DNA of 64,000 nucleotides from [Anoxybacillus] calidus (GTDB taxonomy: Bacteria; Bacillota; Bacilli; Bacillales; Anoxybacillaceae), in contig NZ_JACDUU010000002.1 in the NCBI RefSeq assembly GCF_013760845.1, forward strand, positions 186,001-250,000. The letters run 5' to 3'. The notes beneath the pieces are model-generated. The model saw only the letters and a program-made list of their open reading frames with translations, was not told the DNA's origin and did no database searches. Shown here in pieces: positions 1-8,867 of this stretch; the stretch's first letter is position 1; each line of letters opens with the position of its first letter. The translations under genes were made by a program, and so were the position numbers.

Positions 1-1031
1 TCGGTGTCGAGTTAATTGGCAAAGTACTGGACTCGCTAGGAAACCCACTCGATCAAAGTAAATTGCCAAAGGGACTGACAGCGATATCGATTGAGCAGTC
101 TCCACCGAATCCACTGGCAAGACCACCGATTAATGAGCCGATTGAAGTAGGCGTACGCATGATTGACAGCCTCCTAACCGTAGGCAAAGGTCAACGTGTT
201 GGGATATTTGCTGGTTCAGGTGTCGGTAAAAGTACGTTAATGGGCATGATCGCTCGCAATACAAATGCTGATTTAAACGTAATAGCCTTAATTGGCGAAC
301 GTGGCCGTGAAGTTCGAGAGTTTATTGAACGAGATCTTGGTTCGGAAGGTTTAAAACGCTCCATTGTTGTTGTCGCCACTTCCGATCAACCTGCTTTAAT
401 GCGCATAAAAGGTGCGTATACAGCGACGGCTATTGCTGAGTATTTCCGCGACAAAGGTATGAATGTCATGCTGATGATGGACTCAGTGACCCGTGTTGCC
501 ATGGCACAGCGGGAAGTTGGACTAGCCGTAGGCGAACCACCGACAACGAAAGGATATACTCCGTCAGTGTTTGCGATATTGCCGAAACTATTGGAGCGAA
601 CCGGCACAAATGAGCATGGAACGATTACGGCTTTTTATACCGTTTTAGTTGACGGTGACGATATGAACGAACCCATTGCTGATACGGTTCGTGGTATTTT
701 GGATGGCCACTTTGTATTAGAACGTGCTTTAGCAAACAAGGGACAATATCCAGCTATTAACGTACTAAAAAGCGTCAGCCGCGTCATGAATAATATCGTC
801 ACAAAAGAGCATCGCGCTGCGGCAGAAAAACTGCGTGATCTCCTTTCCACTTATATTAATTCGGAGGACTTAATTAATATAGGGGCGTATAAAAGAGGTT
901 CATCTCGAGAAATTGATGAAGCGATTCGCTATTATCCAAAAATTATATCGTTTTTAAAACAAGATATTCATGAGAAATTTTCCAAAGAAGAAAGTATTGA
1001 AACGCTTCTTGAACTAATGAACTCAGGGTGA
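1..1031 (+). CDS. fliI: Flagellar type III export ATPase FliI (5' end outside window)
   Basis: FliI is the ATPase that, with FliH and FliJ, energises delivery of flagellar subunits to the export gate at the cytoplasmic face of the basal body. The reading frame is open from base 3 at the left edge, so the N-terminal ~80-100 residues are missing. The internal TTG at 63 is not the true start, because residues upstream of it (GVELIGKVLDSLGNPLD) are typical FliI sequence. A Walker A motif (GIFAGSGVGKST, bases ~201-236) and a Walker B-type stretch (VMLMMDSVTR) are visible, as in F1-beta-like ATPases. fliJ follows after 7 bases. Identification is firm. Confidence 0.97.
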   Translation, partial: GVELIGKVLDSLGNPLDQSKLPKGLTAISIEQSPPNPLARPPINEPIEVGVRMIDSLLTVGKGQRVGIFAGSGVGKSTLMGMIARNTNADLNVIALIGERGREVREFIERDLGSEGLKRSIVVVATSDQPALMRIKGAYTATAIAEYFRDKGMNVMLMMDSVTRVAMAQREVGLAVGEPPTTKGYTPSVFAILPKLLERTGTNEHGTITAFYTVLVDGDDMNEPIADTVRGILDGHFVLERALANKGQYPAINVLKSVSRVMNNIVTKEHRAAAEKLRDLLSTYINSEDLINIGAYKRGSSREIDEAIRYYPKIISFLKQDIHEKFSKEESIETLLELMNSG

Positions 1032-1038
1032 ATAAGAA

Positions 1039-1482
1039 GTGGGTTATCAATTTAAATTCGAAAAAATTTTATTTATCAAAGAGAATGAAAAAGATAAAGC
1101 ATTAGGAGAATACAACGAGGCAGTAAAACGCTTTGAAGAAGTGGCGAAGAAATTGTACCATTTTTTGAAACAAAAAGAGGACTATGAAGAAATGCATCAA
1201 CAAAAGCTGCAAGCCGGTTTACCGATACAGGAAATCCGCTACTTTCAACAATTTATTACGAACTTAGAGAGAACAATTAGCCACTATCAGCAGCTTGTTG
1301 TTCAAGCGAGACAGCAAATGCAGCTTAAACAAATGAAGTTGGCGGAATTAAATATTGAAGTGAAAAAATACGAAAAAATGAAAGAAAAATATTTTCAAAC
1401 TTTTTTACAAAAGCTGCAAGCCGAAGAAAACAAGTTGATGGATGAAATTTCGATTCAACAATTTGTCAACCGAGGAAATTAG
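1039..1482 (+). CDS. fliJ: Flagellar export chaperone/stalk protein FliJ
   Basis: This 147-residue protein is nearly all charged, heptad-like helix (Lys, Glu and Gln rich), as expected for FliJ. FliJ inserts as a coiled-coil stalk into the FliI hexamer and helps chaperone escort. It starts at GTG with AGGGTG a few bases upstream, 7 bases after fliI. Sequence conservation in this family is low, so the call rests on length, coiled-coil character and position between fliI and ylxF. Confidence 0.9.
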   Translation: MGYQFKFEKILFIKENEKDKALGEYNEAVKRFEEVAKKLYHFLKQKEDYEEMHQQKLQAGLPIQEIRYFQQFITNLERTISHYQQLVVQARQQMQLKQMKLAELNIEVKKYEKMKEKYFQTFLQKLQAEENKLMDEISIQQFVNRGN

Positions 1483-1490
1483 GTGAGACT

Positions 1491-2117
1491 ATGAAAAATG
1501 TAGAGTTAGAGAAAGATGAAGCATCAGAAAAAAGCTACAGCAAATTGCTATGGTTCTTGTTTGTCGTTTTGATTCCATTGTTATTTGCGATTACGTTAAC
1601 GCTTGTCATTATGACTGTTGCTGGCGTAAACGTATTGGATGCAGCCAAACAATACGGTGAAAAAATTCCTGGAATCTCGCAATTAATCCAAGATGAACAA
1701 AAAACTTCCGAACAAATTTTGAAAGACAGACTCATCGAACAAAGAGCAACACTCGAGGAGAAGACTCTGCAAGTTAAAAAACTTGAACAAGAATTAGAAA
1801 ATAAACAGAAAGAAATTGACTCTTTAAAAAATGAAATTGAGCGCCTGAATGCAGAAATGGAAACAAAGCAAAAATCAACTGAGGCAGAACAAGAACAAAA
1901 GCAAACGATGAAAGACATTGTAAAAATGTATGAATCGATGTCAGCCAAAAATGCTGCGCAAATTATTACGGAATTGTCAGATAACGATGCAGTAACAATT
2001 CTTTCATCTCTAAATAGTGAAAAGGCAGCAGATATACTTGAAAAAATGGATCCTGCTAATGCGGCGAAGTATACGAGCTTATTAGCGAAAAAGGCGGAAG
2101 CGAATCAAGTTCAGTGA
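1491..2117 (+). CDS. ylxF: YlxF, MotE/MgtE_N-like flagellar operon membrane protein
   Basis: The protein has 208 residues. One membrane segment lies at about residues 20-45, a long coiled coil at about 66-130, and a C-terminal helical domain at about 140-200 with the SAKNAAQIITELSDNDAV pattern of the MgtE N-terminal/MotE family. The topology is a cytoplasmic N-terminus with an external coiled coil. It sits between fliJ and fliK as in B. subtilis. Its exact role there is not settled; a basal-body or stator-associated function is inferred from the MotE relationship. The stop codon overlaps the upstream end of the fliK ribosome-binding region. Confidence 0.85.
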   Translation: MKNVELEKDEASEKSYSKLLWFLFVVLIPLLFAITLTLVIMTVAGVNVLDAAKQYGEKIPGISQLIQDEQKTSEQILKDRLIEQRATLEEKTLQVKKLEQELENKQKEIDSLKNEIERLNAEMETKQKSTEAEQEQKQTMKDIVKMYESMSAKNAAQIITELSDNDAVTILSSLNSEKAADILEKMDPANAAKYTSLLAKKAEANQVQ

Positions 2118-2131
2118 AGGGGGGTGAAAGA

Positions 2132-3451
2132 GTGAGAATCGGATATTATCAACAACTGCCGATTAAAAGTAACTCGATCAATCAAACAAAAACAAAAGCT
2201 GATCAAAAAACAGAAGTAAAAAATGTGTTTCAACAAATGCTTTCACAAGAACAAGCAATCAATAATAGTAATTCGGCAACGCATTTGTATAGAGAAGAAA
2301 AGCCAACAGAAAATCCAGGAATAACAGAAGAAAAAGTGTTAAGTAATTTTCAAGTAAGCGATGAACTTCTTTATGAAGAAACGTTGAATGATGGACTGAT
2401 TGAGCTCTTGATAAATAACTTACCGAATAACTTGGTAGAAAGTATAAATGAAAAACTCAAAACGGATTTGCCGGTTCTTTCTACACTTATAGGTGACTTC
2501 AAAGGTTCCGATTCAGAAGACGCTGTTTTCATGTTAATGTCACTCTTTCAAACAGATTTTACGGAAATGAATCAAGACACTTTAACAAAATTAAAAAAGC
2601 AATTAGAAAAAATATTTAACGTGTCTTTGCAAATCGAAGAAACGAGTGTAGAGTCATTCATTCAAGCTTTTGTAAAAAAGCTAAATGAAAATAACCATAT
2701 AAAAATTGCCGGATTGCCAATCGCCAAAGAGCATGATTTACCAAAGGATGTTCATGTGGCCCAATTAAACAAACCGTTAACATTTCATCAAGGATCCAGT
2801 GAATGGCTCAACCCTTTACTGCAAACGAATAAAAACGTATTCGTTCAACAATTAGCAAATCACTTACAGGAATTCACTGCTAATAAGTTAGAAACGAACA
2901 TAGGGAAGATGAAAGAAAACGACTTAATATTAACGGGTAATAACATGACAATTCTTTCTCTTCCACAAGAGAGAACGCCGGTCATTTCTTTAAATGAAAC
3001 GGCTCCAAAATCAATCGTCAATCAACAGTTTGTTCAACAACTATTCGAAATCATGAAAGGAAGCAAATTTACGCAATTAGGAAATGGACAATCTCAACTC
3101 ATTGTCCGTCTGCACCCTGATCATTTAGGTTCATTGACTATTAAACTGGTTCAAGAAAATGGAGAACTGATGGCGAAAATTATTACTTCAACTACTTCGG
3201 CAAAAGAATTAATTGAAGCAAACATCCATCAAATTCGCCATGCTATCCCAGCGCAAAATATTACGGTTGAAAAGTTTGATGTATTGACACAACAGCAAAC
3301 ATACGAGTCATTCTATCGGGAACAACAGCGGGAGTCGCATGAGCAGCAACATACTCGCCAGGAGCAACATAATGGTTCGAATCAACATCAGGAAGATGAA
3401 ATGAATTTTAAAGATGCTTTTACAGTAGAATTACTGAATTTACGAGCGTAG
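2132..3451 (+). CDS. fliK: Flagellar hook-length control protein FliK
   Basis: FliK is the secreted ruler that measures hook length and, by acting on FlhB, switches export from hook to filament substrates. The GTG at 2132 is preferred over the in-frame GTG at 2114 because a strong Shine-Dalgarno (AAGGGGGGTG, 2117-2126) lies just upstream of it. That gives 439 residues. The N-terminal and middle parts are Gln/Asn rich and poorly conserved. The Flg_hook C-terminal domain (about residues 315-400) is clear, with LIVRLHPDHLGSLTIKL. The last ~40 residues are Gln/His/Glu rich. flgD starts 12 bases downstream. Confidence 0.9.
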   Translation: MRIGYYQQLPIKSNSINQTKTKADQKTEVKNVFQQMLSQEQAINNSNSATHLYREEKPTENPGITEEKVLSNFQVSDELLYEETLNDGLIELLINNLPNNLVESINEKLKTDLPVLSTLIGDFKGSDSEDAVFMLMSLFQTDFTEMNQDTLTKLKKQLEKIFNVSLQIEETSVESFIQAFVKKLNENNHIKIAGLPIAKEHDLPKDVHVAQLNKPLTFHQGSSEWLNPLLQTNKNVFVQQLANHLQEFTANKLETNIGKMKENDLILTGNNMTILSLPQERTPVISLNETAPKSIVNQQFVQQLFEIMKGSKFTQLGNGQSQLIVRLHPDHLGSLTIKLVQENGELMAKIITSTTSAKELIEANIHQIRHAIPAQNITVEKFDVLTQQQTYESFYREQQRESHEQQHTRQEQHNGSNQHQEDEMNFKDAFTVELLNLRA

Positions 3452-3463
3452 GAGAGTTCGAAC

Positions 3464-3925
3464 ATGGCAAATACAATTGATCCTAGTTTACTATTATCAA
3501 ACTATAAACCACCTGAAAGAAAAACAGGTGAGCAAAACTTAGGTAAAGATGATTTCCTTAAAATTTTGCTTGTTCAACTACAAAATCAAGATCCGCTGAA
3601 CCCGTTAGAAGATAAAGAATTTATTTCACAAATGGCAAATTTCTCTGCGCTTGAACAAATGACAAACATGGCAAAGATGATGGAAAAGTTCATTGAATCG
3701 CAAAACGAAAATGCCGTCTTAAGATACAGTGAAATGATAGGGAAGAAAGTTTATTGGGAACAAATTCAAGAAAATGAAGACAGTCAGCAAACTGTAACTG
3801 AAAGCGGCATTGTGAAATCAGTTGTACAGAAAAATAACGAAATTATTTTAGAGCTAGAAGATGGAAAAACAGTATTAGGCAAGTTTATTACAAAAGTTGA
3901 AATGCCAACTGTTGAAAAACAATAA
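3464..3925 (+). CDS. flgD: Hook cap scaffolding protein FlgD
   Basis: FlgD forms the temporary cap under which hook subunits polymerise. The 153-residue protein carries the conserved N-terminal export/assembly segment (GKDDFLKILLVQLQNQDPLN, residues ~26-45) and the following EFISQMANFSALEQM. The C-terminal part is short, as in the B. subtilis protein. It lies between fliK and the hook gene, the usual order. Confidence 0.95.
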   Translation: MANTIDPSLLLSNYKPPERKTGEQNLGKDDFLKILLVQLQNQDPLNPLEDKEFISQMANFSALEQMTNMAKMMEKFIESQNENAVLRYSEMIGKKVYWEQIQENEDSQQTVTESGIVKSVVQKNNEIILELEDGKTVLGKFITKVEMPTVEKQ

Positions 3926-3966
3926 TCACAGGTTAAAAAAATCTACTAATTAGGGAGAGGAATGCA

Positions 3967-4845
3967 ATGCTTCGCTCAATGTACTCTGGTATCGGTGGAA
4001 TGAAAAACTTTCAAGTGAAATTAGATGTAATTGGTAATAACATTGCGAATGTAAACACATATGGATTTAAAAAAGGAAGAACAATTTTTAAAGATCTAGT
4101 GAGCCAGCAAATTGCGGGGGCAAGCGCTCCTACTGCCAACCGTGGTGGAGTAAACCCAAAACAAGTAGGTCTTGGCACCCAATTAGCTGCAATTGATACT
4201 GTTCATACACAAGGTAGTTTACAAACGACAGGACGTACGTTAGACTTGGCGATCTCTGGGGATGGATTCTTTGTATTGGGGAATGGCGTGACAGGAACTA
4301 CTATCAACGGTCCTGTATATACAAGAGCAGGAAACTTTTATCTTGATCAAAATGGCGATATTGTTAATGCCGATGGTTTGTATTTAATAGGAGAACCATA
4401 TAATCAACCTCCAGGTGCAAATACACCTACAGGAAATGTTGGTAAAATTAATATTCCTACAACCGCTAAAAGCTTTAGCATCGGTTCTGATGGAACTGTT
4501 AACTACGTGGATAGTACAGGAAATCTAGTTATCGCTGGAAAAATTTATCTTGCAAAATTTAAGAATAATGAAGGATTAGAGAAGGTGGGACAAAATCTAT
4601 TCAGACAAACAGCAAACTCTGGTTCCATTGATGTTGATGGGGATGGGGTAGAGTTAGGGGAGTTGAATGCTCCTGGTAATGGTGGAACTGGTACCATCGT
4701 CGCTGGTGCGCTTGAAATGTCTAATGTCGATCTTTCTGAAGAGTTTACGGAAATGATTGTCGCACAGCGCGGGTTTCAAGCGAATACGCGTATCATTACA
4801 ACATCTGACCAAATTCTTGAAGAGCTTGTGAATCTAAAACGTTAA
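3967..4845 (+). CDS. flgE: Flagellar hook protein FlgE (FlgG-like)
   Basis: This is the hook structural protein of the universal joint between rod and filament. It has 292 residues. The N-terminal rod/hook heptad region includes MYSGIGGMKNFQVKLDVIGNNIANVNT. The DLAISGDGFFVL core signature is present, and so is the C-terminal helix (LSEEFTEMIVAQRGFQANTRIITTSDQILEELV). In B. subtilis the gene in this position was first named flgG and is now flgE; that protein is about 264 residues, so this one appears to have a longer surface region (roughly 140-235, Gly/Thr/Asn rich). An AGGGAGAGG site lies upstream. Confidence 0.93.
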   Translation: MLRSMYSGIGGMKNFQVKLDVIGNNIANVNTYGFKKGRTIFKDLVSQQIAGASAPTANRGGVNPKQVGLGTQLAAIDTVHTQGSLQTTGRTLDLAISGDGFFVLGNGVTGTTINGPVYTRAGNFYLDQNGDIVNADGLYLIGEPYNQPPGANTPTGNVGKINIPTTAKSFSIGSDGTVNYVDSTGNLVIAGKIYLAKFKNNEGLEKVGQNLFRQTANSGSIDVDGDGVELGELNAPGNGGTGTIVAGALEMSNVDLSEEFTEMIVAQRGFQANTRIITTSDQILEELVNLKR

Positions 4846-4868
4846 TCTTTCATGTAAAGGAGGGAACG

Positions 4869-4912
4869 GGGCTGTCTCAAAACCACAAGGTCAGACCTCT
4901 GTGAGACAGTCC
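4869..4912. repeat. Palindromic element, GGGCTGT family copy 1, between flgE and swrD
   Basis: GGGCTGTCTCA (4869-4879) pairs with TGAGACAGTCC (4902-4912) over 11 bp with one G-T wobble. The loop holds a small nested palindrome (AGGTCAGACCT). It sits directly after AGGAGGG (4858-4864) and before the TTG start of swrD, so it separates a ribosome-binding site from its gene. Ends of the type GGGCTGTCYC resemble the terminal repeats of several insertion sequence families, so this may be a miniature derivative; that is an inference. A second copy of the type is at 31925-31979. Confidence 0.75.
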
Positions 4913-4923
4913 TGTGTACATAC

Positions 4924-5148
4924 TTGATTACACTAACGAGGCTGAATGGAAAAACATTTACACTTAATGCGATATACATAGAGCAAATAGAAGCTTTTCC
5001 TGATACGACGATTACGCTTACGAATGGGAAAAAATTCGTCGTGCGCGAATCGGTTGAAGATGTTGTCGTATTAGTGAAAAACTTCTACAAACATATTTCC
5101 ATTATAGGACTTCCCCGTGATTTGGAGGGACTGGAAGATGAAAAATAA
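4924..5148 (+). CDS. swrD: SwrD (YlzI/FlbD family) flagellar power protein
   Basis: This 74-residue protein matches the FlbD/SwrD family (ITLTRLNGKTFTLNAIYIEQIE at the N-terminus and a GKKFVVRESVEDV core). In B. subtilis SwrD supports flagellar torque and swarming, probably through the stators. The start is TTG at 4924 with no Shine-Dalgarno next to it. The only good site, AGGAGGG at 4858-4864, is ~60 bases upstream, on the far side of the hairpin at 4869-4912. The reading frame overlaps fliL by 11 bases. Confidence 0.88.
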   Translation: MITLTRLNGKTFTLNAIYIEQIEAFPDTTITLTNGKKFVVRESVEDVVVLVKNFYKHISIIGLPRDLEGLEDEK

Positions 5149-5566
5149 CAAACTGTTAAGCGTCATGCTGATCATTATGGTAGCTATTACGTTCATCAGT
5201 GTGGTTGCATTAGTAGTTATTATGAAGTTTACTGGCAATGAAGAAACAAAAGAACCGACTGCTGACGAGATTGTTGAAAGCTCCGTTGATATACCGGAAA
5301 TCACGACGAATTTAGCCGATGAGCGCTTTATTAAAGTTACGTTTAAGCTGCAAACAGACAGCGAAAAAGCAAAAGAGGAAGCAGAAAAGCGGAATTTCCA
5401 AATTCAAAACATTATTATTGAAGAATTATCGGAAATGAAAGCGGAAGATTTTAACGGAAAACAAGGAAAAGTAGCGCTTAGGAATCGTCTGAAAGAAGAA
5501 ATGAATAAATTGATGCAGGAAGGAAAGATTGTTCAAGTATATATAACCTCCTTCATTATTCAGTAA
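5138..5566 (+). CDS. fliL: Flagellar basal body-associated protein FliL
   Basis: FliL is a single-pass inner-membrane protein that rings the stator units and supports torque. The ATG at 5138 is chosen over the upstream in-frame ATG at 5117, because GGAGG (5124-5128) is correctly spaced for 5138 and the protein then begins MKNNKLLSV. The product has 142 residues, with a membrane helix at about 5-28. The periplasmic-type FliL domain ends in VYITSFIIQ. It is translationally coupled to swrD. Confidence 0.93.
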   Translation: MKNNKLLSVMLIIMVAITFISVVALVVIMKFTGNEETKEPTADEIVESSVDIPEITTNLADERFIKVTFKLQTDSEKAKEEAEKRNFQIQNIIIEELSEMKAEDFNGKQGKVALRNRLKEEMNKLMQEGKIVQVYITSFIIQ

Positions 5567-5604
5567 ACATGTGAGACATGCAGACGATTAGGAGGTGAAA
5601 ATGA

Positions 5605-6603
5605 TTGTCAGGTGAAGTTTTATCGCAAAGCGAAATTGATGCGCTGTTGGCGGCATTATCAACCGGAGAAATGGATGCGGAAGAGCTGAAGAAAGAAGAA
5701 GCGGGCAAAAAAGTAAAAGTATACGACTTTAAAAGAGCGCTTCGTTTCTCAAAGGATCAAATCCGAAGCCTTACCCGCATTCATGAAAACTTTGCAAGGC
5801 TGTTGACGACTTTTTTCTCGGCGCAATTGCGCACGTATGTACAAATATCGGTTGCTTCAGCGGACCAAATACCGTATGAAGAGTTTATTCGTTCCATCCC
5901 TAAGATGACGATTTTAAATGTATTTGAAGTGCCGCCATTAGATGGACGAATATTGATGGAAGTAAATCCGCATATTGCGTATGCGATGCTTGATCGTGTT
6001 ATGGGTGGGCGCGGTTCAAGCGTTAATAAAGTAGACAATTTAACCGAAATTGAAACGAAAATTATGTCCAATTTGTTCGAAAAAGCGTTCAGCAATTTGC
6101 GTGATGCATGGGAGTCTGTTGCAGAAATTGATCCGATTTTGGCGGAGTTTGAAGTTAACCCGCAATTTTTACAAATGGTGTCGCCAAATGATACGGTTGT
6201 TGTTATTTCATTAAACACGCAGGTTGCGGAAAGTAGTGGCATGATTAACATTTGCATTCCACATATGGTGTTAGAACCGATTATGCCCCGCCTTTCTGCG
6301 CATTATTGGATGCAGACGCAACAAAAGGAAAGGCTTCCGCAAGAAATGGCGGCTCTCGAACAACGAATTAAGTTGACGCAGCTGCCTATCATTGCTGAGC
6401 TTGGTTCATCTACCATTACGATACAAGAGTTTTTGCAGTTGGATGTAGGGGACGTTATTCAACTAGATCAAACTATTCAACAGCCGCTTATTGTGAAAGT
6501 AGGCGATATTCCTAAATATATCGGACAACCGGGGAAAGTGAATAAACGATTAGCGGTGCAAATTATTGATACGATTAGAAGGGAGGAAGAAAACGATGAT
6601 TAG
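5605..6603 (+). CDS. fliM: Flagellar motor switch protein FliM
   Basis: FliM is the C-ring protein that binds phosphorylated CheY and sets rotation direction. It has 332 residues. The N-terminal CheY-binding peptide is LSQSEIDALLAAL (residues 5-17), followed by the CheC-like middle domain and a C-terminal SpoA domain (VGDVIQLDQTIQQPLIVKVGD). The start is TTG at 5605 with AGGAGGTGA at 5590-5598; the nearby ATG at 5601 is in another frame and stops at once. The stop overlaps the fliY start. Confidence 0.96.
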   Translation: MSGEVLSQSEIDALLAALSTGEMDAEELKKEEAGKKVKVYDFKRALRFSKDQIRSLTRIHENFARLLTTFFSAQLRTYVQISVASADQIPYEEFIRSIPKMTILNVFEVPPLDGRILMEVNPHIAYAMLDRVMGGRGSSVNKVDNLTEIETKIMSNLFEKAFSNLRDAWESVAEIDPILAEFEVNPQFLQMVSPNDTVVVISLNTQVAESSGMINICIPHMVLEPIMPRLSAHYWMQTQQKERLPQEMAALEQRIKLTQLPIIAELGSSTITIQEFLQLDVGDVIQLDQTIQQPLIVKVGDIPKYIGQPGKVNKRLAVQIIDTIRREEENDD

Positions 6604-7813
6604 TGGTGACATGTTATCCCAAGATGAGATTGATGCGTTATTGCGAGGTACTCTTGATGATGAGGAAATGAAAGTTCCCTATATTGATAATGTTTTATCT
6701 ATGGTGGAACAAGATGCGTTAGGGGAAATCGGCAACATATCTTTCGGTAGCTCAGCAACAGCTCTTTCGATGTTGCTCAATCAGAAAGTAGAAATTACGA
6801 CCCCAAACGTTTCAGTTGTTCATCGTAATACTCTTGTCGATGAATTTCCGTTGCCATATGTAGCGATTCAAGTTAGTTATACAGAGGGCTTTTTAGGCAC
6901 AAATTTACTTGTGATTAAACAGTCAGATGCAGCCATTATTGCGGATTTAATGCTTGGTGGGGACGGAAAAAACCCGTCTGATATGTTAAACGAGATTCAA
7001 TTCAGTGCTGTTGAAGAAGCGATGAATCAAATGATGGGTTCAGCTGCTACTTCCATGTCAACGATTTTTTCGAAAAAAGTCGATATTTCTCCGCCGACCC
7101 TTCATTTATTGGATGTAAGAGAAGGAACAGGAATCGATACTTTACCAAATGAGGACATATTGGTCAAAGTGTCATTCCGTTTAAAAATAGGTGATTTAAT
7201 TGATTCAAACATTATGCAGTTATTGCCGGTCGATTTTGCGAAGGAGATGGTACAAAATTTATTGAATCCATCTAGTACAAACGAATCATCATCAGATACA
7301 ATGAGAGGAGAATGGAGTAATCCTGCACAGCCGAAACAGGAGATTCCGTCATCGCCACCTGTTTCTCATTCAACAGAGGATTTACAATCTAATCAATATC
7401 CACAGGCATCCGAGCAACCAGCTTATCAAAATGCTGGGGTGTATCAGCAAAGTCCGCAATACTTTGGTACAAATGCGGGAACGAATTATCAAGCGAAAGT
7501 GCAACCGGTCGATTTTGCAAATTTTGAACCAACTTCATTGGCAGAAACAGAGTCAAAAAATTTAAATATATTATTAGATATTCCTCTGCAAGTGACGGTA
7601 GAACTAGGAAGGACAAGACGCTCTGTTCAAGATATTTTAAATCTCTCTTCCGGTTCCATTATTGAACTAGATAAGTTAGCAGGTGAGCCGGTTGATATAC
7701 TTGTAAACAATAAGCTAATTGCTAAAGGAGAAGTTGTGGTTATTGATGAAAATTTTGGTGTGCGAGTGACGGATATTATTAGCCAAAGTGATCGTTTAAA
7801 AAAGCTAAAATAA
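6596..7813 (+). CDS. fliY: Flagellar motor switch phosphatase FliY (FliN homologue)
   Basis: FliY replaces FliN in Bacilli. It combines a CheY-P binding peptide (LSQDEIDALLRG), a CheC-type phosphatase domain and a C-terminal FliN/SpoA domain. The start at 6596 is used because GGGAGG (6582-6587) precedes it; the 6566 ATG upstream has no such site. The protein has 405 residues. Both phosphatase helices keep the E..N pattern (GEIGNISFGSSATALS and VEEAMNQMMGSAATSMS). A Gln/Pro/Ser-rich linker at about 220-310 joins the domains. It overlaps fliM by 8 bases. Confidence 0.95.
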   Translation: MISGDMLSQDEIDALLRGTLDDEEMKVPYIDNVLSMVEQDALGEIGNISFGSSATALSMLLNQKVEITTPNVSVVHRNTLVDEFPLPYVAIQVSYTEGFLGTNLLVIKQSDAAIIADLMLGGDGKNPSDMLNEIQFSAVEEAMNQMMGSAATSMSTIFSKKVDISPPTLHLLDVREGTGIDTLPNEDILVKVSFRLKIGDLIDSNIMQLLPVDFAKEMVQNLLNPSSTNESSSDTMRGEWSNPAQPKQEIPSSPPVSHSTEDLQSNQYPQASEQPAYQNAGVYQQSPQYFGTNAGTNYQAKVQPVDFANFEPTSLAETESKNLNILLDIPLQVTVELGRTRRSVQDILNLSSGSIIELDKLAGEPVDILVNNKLIAKGEVVVIDENFGVRVTDIISQSDRLKKLK

Positions 7814-7834
7814 TAGTTTAGGAGGTTAATAGAA

Positions 7835-8194
7835 ATGGCCAAAATATTAGTAGTAGATGATGCAGCATTTATGCGCATGATGATTAAAGATATTTTAACG
7901 AAAAATGGACATGAAGTCGTTGCGGAGGCAGCGGATGGGGCTCAAGCGGTAGAGAAATATAAAGAAGTACGTCCTGATTTAGTTACAATGGATATCACAA
8001 TGCCGGAAATGGACGGAATTACAGCATTAAAAGAAATTAAAAAATTCGATAGCAACGCAAAAGTTATTATGTGCTCTGCTATGGGGCAACAAGCAATGGT
8101 CATCGATGCGATCCAAGCAGGTGCGAAAGATTTTATCGTCAAGCCGTTCCAAGCAGACCGTGTGATTGAAGCGATCAATAAGACGTTAGGATAA
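7835..8194 (+). CDS. cheY: Chemotaxis response regulator CheY
   Basis: This is a stand-alone 119-residue receiver domain. The acidic pocket D8/D9, phospho-acceptor D53 (in TMDITMPEMD), S81 and K103 (KPF) are all present. Phosphorylated by CheA, it binds FliM/FliY; in Bacillus this promotes counter-clockwise rotation. AGGAGG lies upstream. It is placed between fliY and fliO as in B. subtilis. Confidence 0.97.
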   Translation: MAKILVVDDAAFMRMMIKDILTKNGHEVVAEAADGAQAVEKYKEVRPDLVTMDITMPEMDGITALKEIKKFDSNAKVIMCSAMGQQAMVIDAIQAGAKDFIVKPFQADRVIEAINKTLG

Positions 8195-8213
8195 ATGTAA
8201 GAGGTGGAAAAAT

Positions 8214-8867
8214 TTGCTCCATTTTCGAATCATCACTGTTCTTATATATTTTATAGTTTTGCTTGCTTCGCAAACAGGGTTGCCTGTTTTTGCGGAGCAG
8301 CCTAAAACGGTAAAAGAATGTATCGAACATCCTGAACAATGTAAGGATCCATCCATCCAAACAGATGGAGAGAGAACAAATGATGAGATCGCAAAAGGGC
8401 AAGATCCTTTCTCTGTTTGGGATGTTTTTAAAATGATTTTGGCTACGATTTTTGTCGTCGTCTTAATTTACGTATTATTGCGATTGATTAATCAGCGCAC
8501 ACGTCTTTCTCCTACGAAACGAAGCTTTATTGAAAACCTAGGGGGAACGAGTGTTGGACCGAATCGTTCTGTACAATTAATTAAAGTAGGAAATCGTATA
8601 TTAGTCATCGGTGTAGCTGACTCTATTCAATTGCTTACAGAAATTGATGAAGAGGAAGAAATGAAAGAAATTTTAACAGAGTATAATACGAGATTGAATC
8701 AAATGATGGAGCCTAGTCAATGGTTGAAGAATTTGATCTCGAAAGAAAAAGCAGCTAACGACGAATCTTTCCGCAATATATTAACAAAACAATTGCAGGA
8801 GATAGCTGTTCAACGAAAGAAAGTATTGCAAGACTTGGAAAAGAAGGGAACAATATCTGATGAATGA
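8214..8867 (+). CDS. fliO: Flagellar export apparatus assembly protein FliO/FliZ
   Basis: FliO (named FliZ in B. subtilis) helps assemble the FliP core of the export gate. The 217-residue protein has an N-terminal hydrophobic segment ending near FAEQ (signal-peptide-like, residues 1-25), an acidic external stretch, a second membrane helix at about 68-92, and the conserved NLGGTSVGPNRSVQLIKVGNRILVIGV FliO core split across residues ~104-135. It starts at TTG 8214 with AGAGGTGG upstream. It overlaps fliP by 8 bases. Confidence 0.92.
   Translation: MLHFRIITVLIYFIVLLASQTGLPVFAEQPKTVKECIEHPEQCKDPSIQTDGERTNDEIAKGQDPFSVWDVFKMILATIFVVVLIYVLLRLINQRTRLSPTKRSFIENLGGTSVGPNRSVQLIKVGNRILVIGVADSIQLLTEIDEEEEMKEILTEYNTRLNQMMEPSQWLKNLISKEKAANDESFRNILTKQLQEIAVQRKKVLQDLEKKGTISDE

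Noticed and set aside
5781-6257. 158-residue minus-strand frame opposite fliM
   Set aside because: Complement of a well-conserved gene; no start signal.
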